Origin: Catonia carolina
Taxonomy: Eukaryota > Arthropoda > Insecta > Hemiptera > Achilidae
Reading direction: 5' to 3'
NCBI GenBank assembly: GCA_035578175.1
Contig: JAQMRL010000010.1
Location: 36,154,784-36,218,783 of the forward strand
Length of the DNA stretch: 64,000 nt
This document shows, one piece after another, positions 19,801 to 31,725 of this stretch; position 1 is the first letter of the stretch; each line of letters starts with the position of its first letter. A program made the position numbers and the translations under genes. Below the pieces are notes generated by a model. The model was given only the letters and a program-made list of their open reading frames with translations, was not told where the DNA came from and searched no databases.

Positions 19801-22800
19801 AGAAATAATCATTAGAGAGCGTTACTTAACGAATTTTTATTTCTTTCGCACTATTTGTGTCATAAACATATCCGAAAATATGCTACTAAAATATAATAGA
19901 ACTGATGTACAGTAGAAAAAAATAATTATTTAGGTCTTGCAAGTAAGGCGGCCTACAATGACGGCAACGCGCGTGTGACGTCAAAGGCAGATATAATATA
20001 GGACCAATCAGAGTGTAGTATTTTTAACCAATGAAAAATCTCCAAACCTAACCAATCAGATGTCTTCTTAGGCGTCACTTTGATTGGTTAATATTGTCCA
20101 ATCAGAAGGCTCATTATAGTTCACTACGTCATCCGATATCGACCAATGAAAACGTCTCAATCAGTATTACGTCATTTGTCAGTATCGAGCTTCCTGATTG
20201 GTCCGGTACTGTTCCTGCGCGTGACGTCGACTTACATTTTTACATAAATCCGCCCAATGTCACCGCCCAGTTAACGATACGGCCGAATATTAAACAATAA
20301 CGTCTACTGAAATGCTATACTTTCCAGAATTAAAACGCCTACCAAAACATTTTTAAACTGGTTAAGGTCTTCCGAGTACGGAATGATTATGGTTAATTGT
20401 ATGAAACAGCAGTATATTTATACTGCTTTTCACAGTATGAAAAATTAAAATTCAGAAAAAGGAAGCACAAGAATAGATTGCATTTACACATACAAGCTTG
20501 CTTAAATTTAAGACATTATTTTCTCGGCTACCATGCAAACACTACTATACGAACGTTAAGGTCTTCCGAGTACGGAATGATTATGGTTAATTGTATGAAA
20601 CAGCAGTATATTTATACTGCTTTTCACAGTACGAAAAAATAAAATTCACAAAAAAGAAGCACAAGAATAGATTGCGTTTACACACACAAGCTTGCTTAAA
20701 TTTAAGACATTATTTTCTCGGCTACCATGCAAACACTACTATACGAACGTAACACATTGTGATTTTTTCATTGTATATTAAAGTTTATTCAAATAAGGAC
20801 GTCTCTAAAGTTTTTTTTGTCAAGTAATCGTCAGTAGAATTGCCGGCATTACCAAACTGAAATTTACAATATACTTGAACAATACCTAGTAAGAGCAAAA
20901 TACAAATTGTGCCCTTTTAACGACAATCAGTCACACTAAAAACGGTTAACGATATGAAAAATTTCTAGGCAATATTTTTGACATTTCTCCGCGCTTATAA
21001 GCAGTTCTTTTCATTATTTTATTTTATGATGCGGAAATTAGTATTGCCTATATGAAACATTAAACTGTTAAATATTTTTAAATTTCAACTGCTACTTCCA
21101 CGGCTAAAATAATACTTCTGTTTTCTTCAAGAATGAAGCAATTTTCGACTAAAACATTATAACAACATAAGAAGTACTGGTGAAATAAACACTTTTAGAC
21201 CTTCTTCATATGACAGTAGATTTTTATACCGTTAGACCTTGCAGTGTGAATATATTAAAGACGCATTTGCAAGGTGCGAAGTGAAAATTTTTTAGAAGGC
21301 CTGCTTTGCTCATCAAATGACTTTTCTACTGAAACATACGGTTACAAACCAAAAAATGTAACCCAATTAACTTTTCAGTTTATTTCAGATAACTTGTAAA
21401 TGTTTGAACTAACTTCTACCCTAATGATCTAAAAACTCAAATTAATTGTGCCGAGTATTTAACATCTCATTATTTACCTAATTTTAAGTAATTTAAAAAA
21501 TCAGATTTGTAAGAAAGGATGTTATCAAAGTCGTTATGAAAGAACGTACAAATTTAATCTTACTTATCGTACAAAAAATATAATCTGATAAGAGTTTATT
21601 AAATTTAATGTTCAAACCAACATCTTCCTTAAATAACATAAGCGTAGTACATAAATACGCACGGTTTTATTTCTAAGAATTATTAAAATTTTTGTGCTTA
21701 AATTTTGACTATAGCAATAATAAACAGAGAGCAATGCTCAACGATTTTTCTAACGTTTCTTAAGGAGGAATGAATTGCTGATTGGAGTTTTACACTATTG
21801 GCGCAGAACGTGTATATTTTTATTATACGTTTTGAGTTAACGAACAGTTCCTAAATCAACAAGAAAATAATCATTAGAGAGCGTTACTCAACGAATTTTT
21901 ATTTCTTTCACACTATTTGTGCCTTTCACAAATCCGAAAATATAGACTAGGCCTACTACATATTTGGTAAGTGATATTTACCTAGAAACTATATAACTCA
22001 TTTAAAGGTACCTTCATAATATGTTTTTTCTACCGTTAACTGGAAGTTGTCATTGGGTGTGGACTTTATATTACAATCATACTCAAAGTGACGCCCAGAA
22101 TCAGTACGGACCAATCAGAAAGCAGCATATCCTGACGAATGACGTAACGCTCAAGACACTTTGTCATTGGTTGACATCGGTGTGACGTAGTACAGTAATA
22201 AAAAACTCTCTGATTGGACAATATTAACCAATCAAAATGACGCAAAAGAAGACTTGTGATTGGTTAAAACTGGGCTTTCTTATTGGCCGAAAATACGAGA
22301 CTCTGATTGGGCAATTATTACCTGAGCCGTTGACGTCACATGCGCATCACAATCAAATTGGCCCGACTTACTCACGCAACCCTAATAGAACGTTTGTTGA
22401 ATACCAGTTATAGTATTTTGATACGTATATTTTTGTTTCTCTTAAACACAATAAAAGCGTAGGTCAAAAATGATTTGTCAAGTAACGTCTTCTCAAGTCT
22501 ATTTTTCGTTGATTTAGGATCTGTTAGTTAACGGGAAATTTATAAGCAGTATTTATATCTTCTACACAGGCAGTGTAAAACTATAACCTTTAACACCTGA
22601 TTCGTACAGATGAGATAAATAAAAAATAATTCGGCGACTGTATTCGCTTAATTGTCGTAGCGAAAGTATAAGGAGAAAAATTACGATCCCGATAGCTGTG
22701 ATTTTATAGAATTTTAGGCCTGTAATCAGTGTTTATGTAGGCAGCTTGTTCGAATATTACAATTTTATAAGCATTATCAGATGCGTCTTTTTAACGTTCC

Positions 22801-23376
22801 GAAACCGAACAATTCATGAGTTCTCTTAAGCAAGGTAGATTAATAACATTACTTATTTTCAATCCAATTTGTCAGTAAACTAAAATGCAGGCTGTTGAAA
22901 TTGTTGTGCAATGAAAGTTGTTTTTTAGGTAAGCAGCGGACAAGGTGGTTTGAACCTCTAAACTCTTTTCTGAGTGAGATGAGTTGAGTTGGTTTACATG
23001 GTCTTATTACAGCGTTTATAATTATACTTATCAGGATGCGAGTCCTTCGGAAAATCATGTACTTTCGACTCTCCGAATGACACCGGTATTTCATTATCAA
23101 CAGGGTTTGATTGTAAAATGAAATTCATGAATCTCAGATGAGATAACTCCGACTACTGTCATATATACCTCTACCTCTTCTGTTCTTACGTGGTTTAGTC
23201 ATATAATTGGCTGACTCTGTGATAACAATGAATACATATTTACGGTCAGGAACTAGCAAATTACGTGCAAAAAATGTTTAACACTCTACCTTTTCATTAA
23301 AGCCACAATAAATTTCATCCATCTTAAAATACAGGAACTAATGAAATAAGAGTAAAGCCAGAAAACCTTTTTCGAA

Positions 23377-24447
23377 ATTTTTTTTTTTGTCATCAGTCTC
23401 TCGACTGGTTTGATGCAGTTCTCCAACCTGTTCTATCTTGCGCAAGTCGTTTCATATCTACATACCTGTAACACCCTACATCTTTTGTAATTTGCTTTAT
23501 ATATTCTAATCTTTGCCTCCCTCTACAATGTACTCCCTCAATGTTACCCTCCATTATTGATAGCCCAATACCTGGATGTCTTAGGATATGCCCCACTAGC
23601 CTATCCCTTCTTTTGGTAAGATGCTTCCATATACTTCTTTTTTCATCCACTCGCCTAAGAACCTCTAAATTACTTATTTTGTCCACCCACCTAATCTTTA
23701 ACATTTTCCTATAACACCACATTTCAAAAGCTTCTATCCTCTTCCGTTCTACAGCCCCTATCACCCACGTTTCACTTCCGTATAATTCTACACTCCAAAC
23801 ATAATGTTTTAAGAAATTTTTCCTAATCTGTAAATCAATGTTTGTAGTCAGTAAGCTGTTTTTCATTTCAAAGGCTTTTCTAGCTTGAGCAATTCTACTC
23901 TTGATATCACTCGTGCTTCTACCATCCTTTGTTATTTTACTCCCTAGATAGCAGAATTCCCCAACTTCCTGTATGTTTTCGTTGCCTACTTTTAAATTTC
24001 CCATCTCTTCTAAACCACTCTTGCTGCTGCACAACACTTTCGTTTTGTTCTTATTAATTTTCATGAAGTAATCCTTCCTCAAGATCTCATCCATTCCATT
24101 TAAGGCATCCTCTAGTTCATTCTTTGCCTCGGCTAATACTACTATATCATCGGCGAATCTCAACATTTTTATTGTTTCTCCTTGAATTTTTATTCCTACG
24201 TCAAATTTCTCCTTCACTTCATTTATAGTCTCTTCTATATACAAGTTAAAAAGTAGTGGTGACAAAGAACAACCTTGTCGTACACCTTTTCTTACAGCAG
24301 CCTCTTTTTCGTACCCCTCGATTCTCAAAACAGCCGTTTGATTCTTATACAGACTGTAGATAACTTTCCTTTCTTTGTATTTAATTCCTAGCCTTTTCAA
24401 TGTTTTAAACATTTTACTCCAGTCCAGATTGTCAAATGCTTTCTTTT
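23377..24447 (-). mobile_element. 5'-truncated non-LTR retrotransposon fragment, copy 1
   Basis: The fragment reads leftward, begins inside reverse-transcriptase motif A and ends in a poly(A) tract (T-run near 23380) immediately after the ORF's stop. It is flanked on both sides by dispersed-repeat sequence; the third B block (28640-29952) lacks it. Clade is uncertain (jockey/RTE-like LINE). Confidence 0.85.
23393..24446 (-). pseudogene. Reverse transcriptase C-terminal part, copy 1
   Basis: The frame is open from the truncated end, starting in the motif A sequence KAFDN, through the GVRQGCSLSPLLFNLY motif B and FADD motif C, to the thumb and a C-terminal region with YVWSVELYGSE and FEMWCYRKMLKIRWVD, and then a stop. 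The internal ATG at 24412 gives 339 residues but is not a real start. The endonuclease and the N-terminal half of the reverse transcriptase are absent, so it cannot function alone. The frame is intact in both full B blocks because the block was duplicated recently. Confidence 0.88.
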
Positions 24448-25385
24448 CTGAGTGAGATGAGTTGAGTTGGTTTACATGGTCTTCTCACAGCATTTATAAT
24501 TATACTTATAAGAATGCCGGTCCTTCGTAAAATCATGTTCTTTCGACTCTCCGAATGACACCTGTATTTCATTATCAAAACGGTTTGATTGTAAAATGAA
24601 ATTCATGAATCTCAGATAATATTACCCTGACTAGTGTCATTTATACCTCTACCTCTTCTGTTCTTACGTGCTTTAGTCATATAATTGGCTGACCCTGTGA
24701 TAAAAATGAATACATTTATTTCCTGCAGAAACTAGCAAATTACGTTCCAAAAATTTTTAACACTCTACCTTTTCATTATGGCCACAAAAAATTTCATCCA
24801 CCTTAAAATACAGGAACTAATGAAATCAGAGTAAAGCCAGAAAACATTTCTCGAAATCACATTGGCCATTATATTATCATTTAGTCAAACCGTTGATTAT
24901 TATTTTTCGACTAATGCTCGTTGGTAGAGCAAAATAGTTTTCTTGTTATAAAACGGATTAATGAGGTATATTTTCTTACCCGGTAGGATATTGACTTTGT
25001 TTCGTCTCAAAAAATTTTGAATTAGATTTTTCAACTGCCTTCTACGTATCGTAATATTTATTTACAGTTGTATAAAGTCATTCCCTTAAAAATATGATAC
25101 ATTACTGGCCAAAAATTAGGTTACAAAAATCGAACAACTAGGAAAAATAGATAACCTTCTTTTGTTTTTTTTCTTTGTGTCGGTATCGAATGAACACTCG
25201 TGATTTTTTAAAAAACCGTGTTAACATTTAGCAGCAACAGAAACCAATTTTTAATTTCCTTAAGAACTCGAAAGATCTCTACAATGGGGTACTTCATATT
25301 TCGTAAGTGATATTTACCAAGAAACTATAAATCTCATTAAAAGGTACCTTCATATGTTCTGCCCTACCGTTAACTAGAAGTTGTC

Positions 25386-25694
25386 ATTGGGTGTGGACTT
25401 CATATTACAATCACACTCGACGTGACGCCTAGAATCAGTACGGACCAATCAGAAAGCAGCATATCCAAACGAATGACGTAACGCTCAAGACACTTTGTCA
25501 TTGGTTGACATCGGTGTGACGTTGTACAGTAATATAAACTCTCTGATTGGACAATATTAACCAATCAAAATGACGCAAAAGAAGACTTGTGATTGGTTAA
25601 AACTGGGCTTTCTTATTGGCCGAAAATACGAGCCTCTGATTGGGCAATTATTACCTGAGCCGTTGACGTCACATGCGCATCACAATCAAATTGG
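25386..25694 (+). promoter_or_regulatory. CCAAT/CRE module (beta), example from B block 2
   Basis: CCAAT boxes in either orientation start at 25386, 25444, 25500, 25546, 25561, 25592, 25615, 25639 and 25690. CRE-type sites include TGACGTAA (about 25474), GTGACGTT (about 25516), TGACGCAA (25571) and a full TGACGTCA (25664-25671). The module matches the reverse complement of the monomer module: spacings of 15, 31, 23 and 24 bp between boxes from 25546 to 25639 correspond to 14, 32, 24 and 24 there. Further copies lie near 22040-22400, 28710-29050 and 45740-46080 (+), and near 49240-49580 and 63290-63620 (-). Confidence 0.6.
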
Positions 25695-26706
25695 CCCGAC
25701 TTACTCACGCAACCCTAATAGAACGTTTGTTGAATACCAGTTATATTTTGATACGTATATTTTTGTTTCTCTTAAACACAATAAAAGCGTAGGTCAAAAA
25801 TGATTTGTCAAGTAACGTCTTCTCAAGTCTATTTTTCGTTGATTTAGGATCTGTTAGTTAACGGGAAATTTATAAGCAGTATTTATATCTTCTACACAGG
25901 CAGTGTAAAACTATAACCTTTAACACCTGATTCGTACAGATGAGATAAATAAAAAATAATTCGGCGACTGTATTCGCTTAATTGTCGTAGCGAAAGTATA
26001 AGGAGAAAAATTACGATCCCGATAGCTGTGATTTTATAGAATTTTAGGCCTGTAATCAGTGTTTATGTAGGCAGCTTGTTCGAATATTACAATTTTATAA
26101 GCATTATCAGATGCGACTTTTTAACGTTCCGAAACCGAACAATTCATGAGTTCTCTTAAGCAAGGTAGATTAATAACATTACTTATTTTCAATCCAATTT
26201 GTCAGTAAACTAAAATGCAGGCTGTTGAAATTGTTGTGCAATGAAAGTTGTTTTTTAGGTAAGCAGCGGACAAGGTGGTTTGAACCTCTAAAATCTTTTC
26301 TGAGTGAGATGAGTTGAGTTGGTTTACATGGTCTTCTTACAGCGTTTATAATTATACTTATCAGGATGCGAGTCCTTCGGAAAATCATGTACTTTCGACT
26401 CTCCGAATGACACCGGTATTTCATTATCAACAGGGTTTGATTGTAAAATGAAATTCATGAATCTCAGGTGAGATAACTCCGACTACTGTCATATATACCT
26501 CTACCTCTTCTGTTCTTACGTGGTTTAGTCATATAATTGGCTGACTCTGTGATAACAATGAATACATATTTACGGTCAGGAACTAGCAAATTACGTGCAA
26601 AAAATGTTTAACACTCTACCTTTTCATTAAAGCCACAATAAATTTCATCCATCTTAAAATACAGGAACTAATGAAATAAGAGTAAAGCCAGAAAACCTTT
26701 TTCGAA

Positions 26707-27777
26707 ATTTTTTTTTTTGTCATCAGTCTCTCGACTGGTTTGATGCAGTTCTCCAACCTGTTCTATCTTGCGCAAGTCGTTTCATATCTACATACCTGTA
26801 ACACCCTACATCTTTTGTAATTTGCTTTATATATTCTAATCTTTGCCTCCCTCTACAATGTACTCCCTCAATGTTACCCTCCATTATTGATAGCCCAATA
26901 CCTGGATGTCTTAGGATATGCCCCACTAGCCTATCCCTTCTTTTGGTAAGATGCTTCCATATACTTCTTTTTTCATCCACTCGCCTAAGAACCTCTAAAT
27001 TACTTATTTTGTCCACCCACCTAATCTTTAACATTTTCCTATAACACCACATTTCAAAAGCTTCTATCCTCTTCCGTTCTACAGCCCCTATCACCCACGT
27101 TTCACTTCCGTATAATTCTACACTCCAAACATAATGTTTTAAGAAATTTTTCCTAATCTGTAAATCAATGTTTGTAGTCAGTAAGCTGTTTTTCATTTCA
27201 AAGGCTTTTCTAGCTTGAGCAATTCTACTCTTGATATCACTCGTGCTTCTACCATCCTTTGTTATTTTACTCCCTAGATAGCAGAATTCCCCAACTTCCT
27301 GTATGTTTTCGTTGCCTACTTTTAAATTTCCCATCTCTTCTAAACCACTCTTGCTGCTGCACAACACTTTCGTTTTGTTCTTATTAATTTTCATGAAGTA
27401 ATCCTTCCTCAAGATCTCATCCATTCCATTTAAGGCATCCTCTAGTTCATTCTTTGCCTCGGCTAATACTACTATATCATCGGCGAATCTCAACATTTTT
27501 ATTGTTTCTCCTTGAATTTTTATTCCTACGTCAAATTTCTCCTTCACTTCATTTATAGTCTCTTCTATATACAAGTTAAAAAGTAGTGGTGACAAAGAAC
27601 AACCTTGTCGTACACCTTTTCTTACAGCAGCCTCTTTTTCGTACCCCTCGATTCTCAAAACTGCCGTTTGATTCTTATACAGACTGTAGATAACTTTCCT
27701 TTCTTTGTATTTAATTCCTAGCCTTTTCAATGTTTTAAACATTTTACTCCAGTCCAGATTGTCAAATGCTTTCTTTT
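26707..27777 (-). mobile_element. 5'-truncated non-LTR retrotransposon fragment, copy 2
   Basis: Same fragment as in B block 1, moved by 3330 bp with the block. The reverse-transcriptase frame 26723-27776 encodes the same residues as copy 1; it is a duplicate, not an independent insertion. Confidence 0.88.
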
Positions 27778-28639
27778 CTGAGTGAGATGAGTTGAGTTGG
27801 TTTACATGGTCTTCTCACAGCATTTATAATTATACTTATAAGAATGCCGGTCCTTCGTAAAATCATGTTCTTTCGACTCTCCGAATGACACCTGTATTTC
27901 ATTATCAAAACGGTTTGATTGTAAAATGAAATTCATGAATCTCAGATAATATTACCCTGACTAGTGTCATTTATACCTCTACCTCTTCTGTTCTTACGTG
28001 CTTTAGTCATATAATTGGCTGACCCTGTGATAAAAATGAATACATTTATTTCCTGCAGAAACTAGCAAATTACGTTCCAAAAATTTTTAACACTCTACCT
28101 TTTCATTATGGCCACAAAAAATTTCATCCACCTTAAAATACAGGAACTAATGAAATCAGAGTAAAGCCAGAAAACATTTCTCGAAATCACATTGGCCATT
28201 ATATTATCATTTAGTCAAACCGTTGATTATTATTTTTCGACTAATGCTCGTTGGTAGAGCAAAATAGTTTTCTTGTTATAAAACGGATTAATGAGGTATA
28301 TTTTCTTACCCGGTAGGATATTGACTTTGTTTCGTCTCAAAAAATTTTGAATTAGATTTTTCAACTGCCTTCTACGTATCGTAATATTTATTTACAGTTG
28401 TATAAAGTCATTCCCTTAAAAATATGATACATTACTGGCCAAAAATTAGGTTACAAAAATCGAACAACTAGGAAAAATAGATAACCTTCTTTTGTTTTTT
28501 TTCTTTGTGTCGGTATCGAATGAACACTCGTGATTTTTTAAAAAACCGTGTTAACATTTAGCAGCAACAGAAACCAATTTTTAATTTCCTTAAGAACTCG
28601 AAAGATCTCTACAATGGGGTACTTCATATTTCGTAAGTG

Positions 28640-29952
28640 ATATTTACCAAGAAACTATAAATCTCATTAAAAGGTACCTTCATATGTTCTGCCCTACCGT
28701 TAACTAGAAGTTGTCATTGGGTGTGGACTTCATATTACAATCACACTCGACGTGACGCCTAGAATCAGTACGGACCAATCAGAAAGCAGCATATCCAAAC
28801 GAATGACGTAACGCTCAAGACACTTTGTCATTGGTTGACATCGGTGTGACGTTGTACAGTAATATAAACTCTCTGATTGGACAATATTAACCAATCAAAA
28901 TGACGCAAAAGAAGACTTGTGATTGGTTAAAACTGGGCTTTCTTATTGGCCGAAAATACGAGCCTCTGATTGGGCAATTATTACCTGAGCCGTTGACGTC
29001 ACATGCGCATCACAATCAAATTGGCCCGACTTACTCACGCAACCCTAATAGAACGTTTGTTGAATACCAGTTATATTTTGATACGTATATTTTTGTTTCT
29101 CTTAAACACAATAAAAGCGTAGGTCAAAAATGATTTGTCAAGTAACGTCTTCTCAAGTCTATTTTTCGTTGATTTAGGATCTGTTAGTTAACGGGAAATT
29201 TATAAGCAGTATTTATATCTTCTACACAGGCAGTGTAAAACTATAACCTTTAACACCTGATTCGTACAGATGAGATAAATAAAAAATAATTCGGCGACAG
29301 CATTCGCTTAATTGTCGTAGCGAAAGTATAAGCAGAAAAATTACGATCCCGGTAGCTGTGATTTTATAGAGTTTTAGGCCTGTAATCAGTGTTTATGTAG
29401 GCATTATGTAGGCTTGTTCGAATATTACAATTTTATAAGCATTATCAGATGCGACTTTTTAACGTTCCGAAACCGAACAATTCATGCGTTCTCTTAAGCA
29501 AGGTAGGCTAATAAAATTACTTATTTTCAATCCAATTTGTCAGTAAACTAAAATGCTGGCTGTTGAAATTGTTGTGCAATGAAAGTTGTATTTTAGGTAA
29601 GCAGCGGACAAGGTGGTTTGAACCTCTAAAATCTTTTCTGAGTGAGATATGTTGAGTTAGTTTACATGGTCTTCTCACAGCATTTATAATTATACTTATC
29701 AGAATGCCAGTCCTTCGGAAAATCATGTACTTTCGACTCTCCGAATGACACCTGTATTTCATTATCAACAGGGTTTGATTGTAAAATGAAATTCATGAAT
29801 CTCAGATGAGATAACTCTGACTAGTGTCATTTATACCTCCACCTCTTCTGTTTTTATGTGCTTTAGTCATATAATTGGCTGACCCTGTGATAAAAATTAA
29901 TTCGTCTCAAGATATTTTGAATTAGATTTTTCAGTTGCCTTCTACGTATCGT
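28640..29952 (+). repeat. B block, copy 3, partial and without the LINE
   Basis: It starts like copy 2, carries the module and one dispersed-repeat copy (about 29640-29900), then jumps from ATAAAAATTAA near 29900 to sequence normally found downstream (TTCGTCTCAA), and ends at the (TA)n of the second Penelope cassette. The absence of the LINE shows either the pre-insertion state or its deletion. Confidence 0.88.
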
Positions 29953-30657
29953 AATATATATATATATATATATATATATTATTTTATTAAACATTATTTT
30001 CCTTTGTTTGCACCACTACATATATGATTATGAACAGCCAAAACAAAATAAAATAAAATATAAAACTCACCTCAGAGTATTATATCATATACTGATTTTC
30101 TGAGCATTATGCTGCTTATTTAAAAAAGGAATGTAAAAGTTCTAATGTGGCAGAACATCTGCTGACGAAAGGGCATAAAATAAGCAGTCATGAAAATAAT
30201 TTGGAAATTTTAGAAATATGTTTTGATAGTAACAAATTATGGCAGTTGGAGAAATATTATATTTATAAATTTAAAAATAAAAAGATAAATTTAATGAACA
30301 GCCAGACAGAATTTGATAATGATAAATTATTTCAAATTGTACTTAATCGAGATAAGGAATAAAACTAGGTACAAAATGATTATACTGTCATTCGGCCGAA
30401 TAAACCGCGCGCGGAATGGTGCTTTAGGATAGCTATTGTTTTGAACAATTGACGTGGTCTACGACGACTATTGTGTTTGTGTTTTATGTTTTATTGTGTT
30501 TATGTTTTTTAAAGTCCTGATGATGTCTCCGAGGGAGACGAAAGATCTTAATATGATATAATACTCTGAGGTGAGTTTTATATTTTATTTTTTTTTGTTT
30601 TGGCTGTTCATAATCATATATGTAGTGGTGCAAACAAAGGAAAATAATGTTTAATAA

Positions 30658-30690
<33 letters not shown>
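29953..30690 (+). mobile_element. Penelope-derived inverted-repeat cassette, copy 2
   Basis: Arms 29953-30090 and 30551-30690 flank a 460-bp core containing the endonuclease fragment (open frame 30096-30362) and the hammerhead-like motif (30517-30543). The left (TA)n adjoins B-block sequence ending TACGTATCGTAATA, while copy 1 adjoins a CT repeat: a left-hand boundary of the superunit. Confidence 0.7.
30096..30362 (+). pseudogene. Penelope-like endonuclease C-terminal fragment, copy 2
   Basis: Same 88-codon fragment as at 10569-10835, with a few substitutions. It lacks reverse transcriptase, catalytic GIY-YIG half and start codon. Confidence 0.68.
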
Positions 30691-30693
<3 letters not shown>

Positions 30694-31725
30694 TCTTCGA
30701 CGCTCGATTTCTACATCTTAGCCGTGACTTTTTACCTCGAAAACTGCATCATTGAGATGCAGTTTGTTTTATGCATCAGATGTAAAAAGAGATGTTCAGT
30801 TGTTATAAAAATTATACAAATTGTTATACAGCTTTATACACATTTTACGCTATTATCGTTTTTTGACTCATTCACGCGATGTTGCCGATTTTACACATCT
30901 TAAGTCGAGTCGCTGTCATCAGTTCTGTTCAGTTATGATCTGTTCGATCTGCACGTGGCTGCACTTCCACAGTACTGCGCGGTTAAATTTCCTGTCTCAT
31001 CATGTTGAAACGAAGCGATATGTATTTCAAAGCCATGGGATTACAAGCCCCAGAGTTGAATACAAACAGCTATATAAAAGGTAAGTTTTAATTTATTATT
31101 TTTATATTATAACATTAATTAGACCTATCATTATTATTTTAAAATGTCGCATTGCTTGCCTTATTTTTGGATAAGTAAAATTTATATAGCCAAAACTTAA
31201 CTGAATAGCATACAATCTATGAATATCACATTAATATTAAGCATTAACTGTCGATTCACGGAACTGCAATGGAATTACTAGTAGGGCTACGATAGGCGAC
31301 TAAATGCTTGATGGTTGCCGAAGATAATTCCCACAGAAATCCGTGGCCCGTTCGTGAAGTAGGCCTATTATCTTTCAGCGCCTTCTACTTTTTTTGTGTA
31401 AATTTTGTCAAAAATATGAAACCAAATTATTATAGACCAACTATTACTGGTTCCTAAAAAAATTAGAAGCAGCTTCCATTTTCTCCAGCAATAAATTACC
31501 GTCACTTGATGTTATTTTTTGTGTAAATAAAAGGTTACAAAGGGTTGTAGGTTCCTATTGTTAGACTGAAATATTATCATCTTATTTAGGCCTACCTAAT
31601 TTATAGTCTAAGCTTGTGGCGAAATACAAAAAAATCTTAAATAAAATGAATAAGGATTGGTTAGGCCTCTAGGTTTATTTAGAGCTTAAAACAAAAAGTT
31701 TTGTTTGATGTATTAAGTTGTAGCC
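30691..31725 (+). repeat. 1.03-kb block, copy 2
   Basis: Nearly identical to 11172-12206, including the 87-codon ORF (30821-31084) ending at a donor-like site. Confidence 0.9.

Larger units (their letters stand above)
12207..21936 (+). repeat. Monomer array 1: five ~1.87-kb units
   Basis: Units begin AAAATAT(A/G)CTACTAAAAT at 12207, 14075, 15944, 18006 and 19875. Units 1, 2 and 4 are 1868-1869 bp; units 3 and 5 are 2062 bp because of a 194-bp internal tandem duplication (for example 16431 and 16625). Units 2+3 and 4+5 form a near-identical 3931-bp dimer, a higher-order repeat. Each unit starts with a CRE/CCAAT module and continues with about 1.4 kb of AT-rich sequence holding no convincing ORF. 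The last unit ends in a diverged segment leading into the B block. Confidence 0.95.
21937..25309 (+). repeat. B block, copy 1
   Basis: The block starts after array 1 with a diverged, inverted CCAAT/CRE module (about 22040-22400), then AT-rich sequence, a copy of the dispersed repeat (22950-23375), a minus-strand LINE fragment (23377-24447), and a second copy of the dispersed repeat (24448-24870), and ends in AT-rich sequence. Copy 2 repeats it 3330 bp later almost base for base from about 22400 on, while the first 400 bases differ more, so the head and body have different histories. Confidence 0.9.
25310..28639 (+). repeat. B block, copy 2 (3330 bp)
   Basis: A tandem copy of the block above at an offset of 3330 bp. 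Its module head (25380-25720) is the same as copy 3 and differs from copy 1. A few single-base differences from copy 1 were seen, so duplication or gene conversion was recent. Confidence 0.93.
10428..29952 (+). other. Superunit 1 (~19.5 kb)
   Basis: Cassette, 1.03-kb block, five monomers and three B blocks in fixed order. The same order starts again at 29953 and, inverted, from the far side at 62366, so the whole is one segmental repeat. Equivalent points in superunits 1 and 2 are offset by about 19.52 kb (for example 10620 and 30147). Confidence 0.9.

Noticed and set aside
22849..23100. An 83-codon minus-strand ORF repeated in the B blocks
   Set aside because: It falls in the dispersed repeat; the older copies at 1490 and 9350 do not keep the frame.
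25570..25803. A 77-codon ORF in the B-block heads
   Set aside because: It also translates CCAAT and CRE motifs, and is broken in some copies, such as those at 22230 and 45930.
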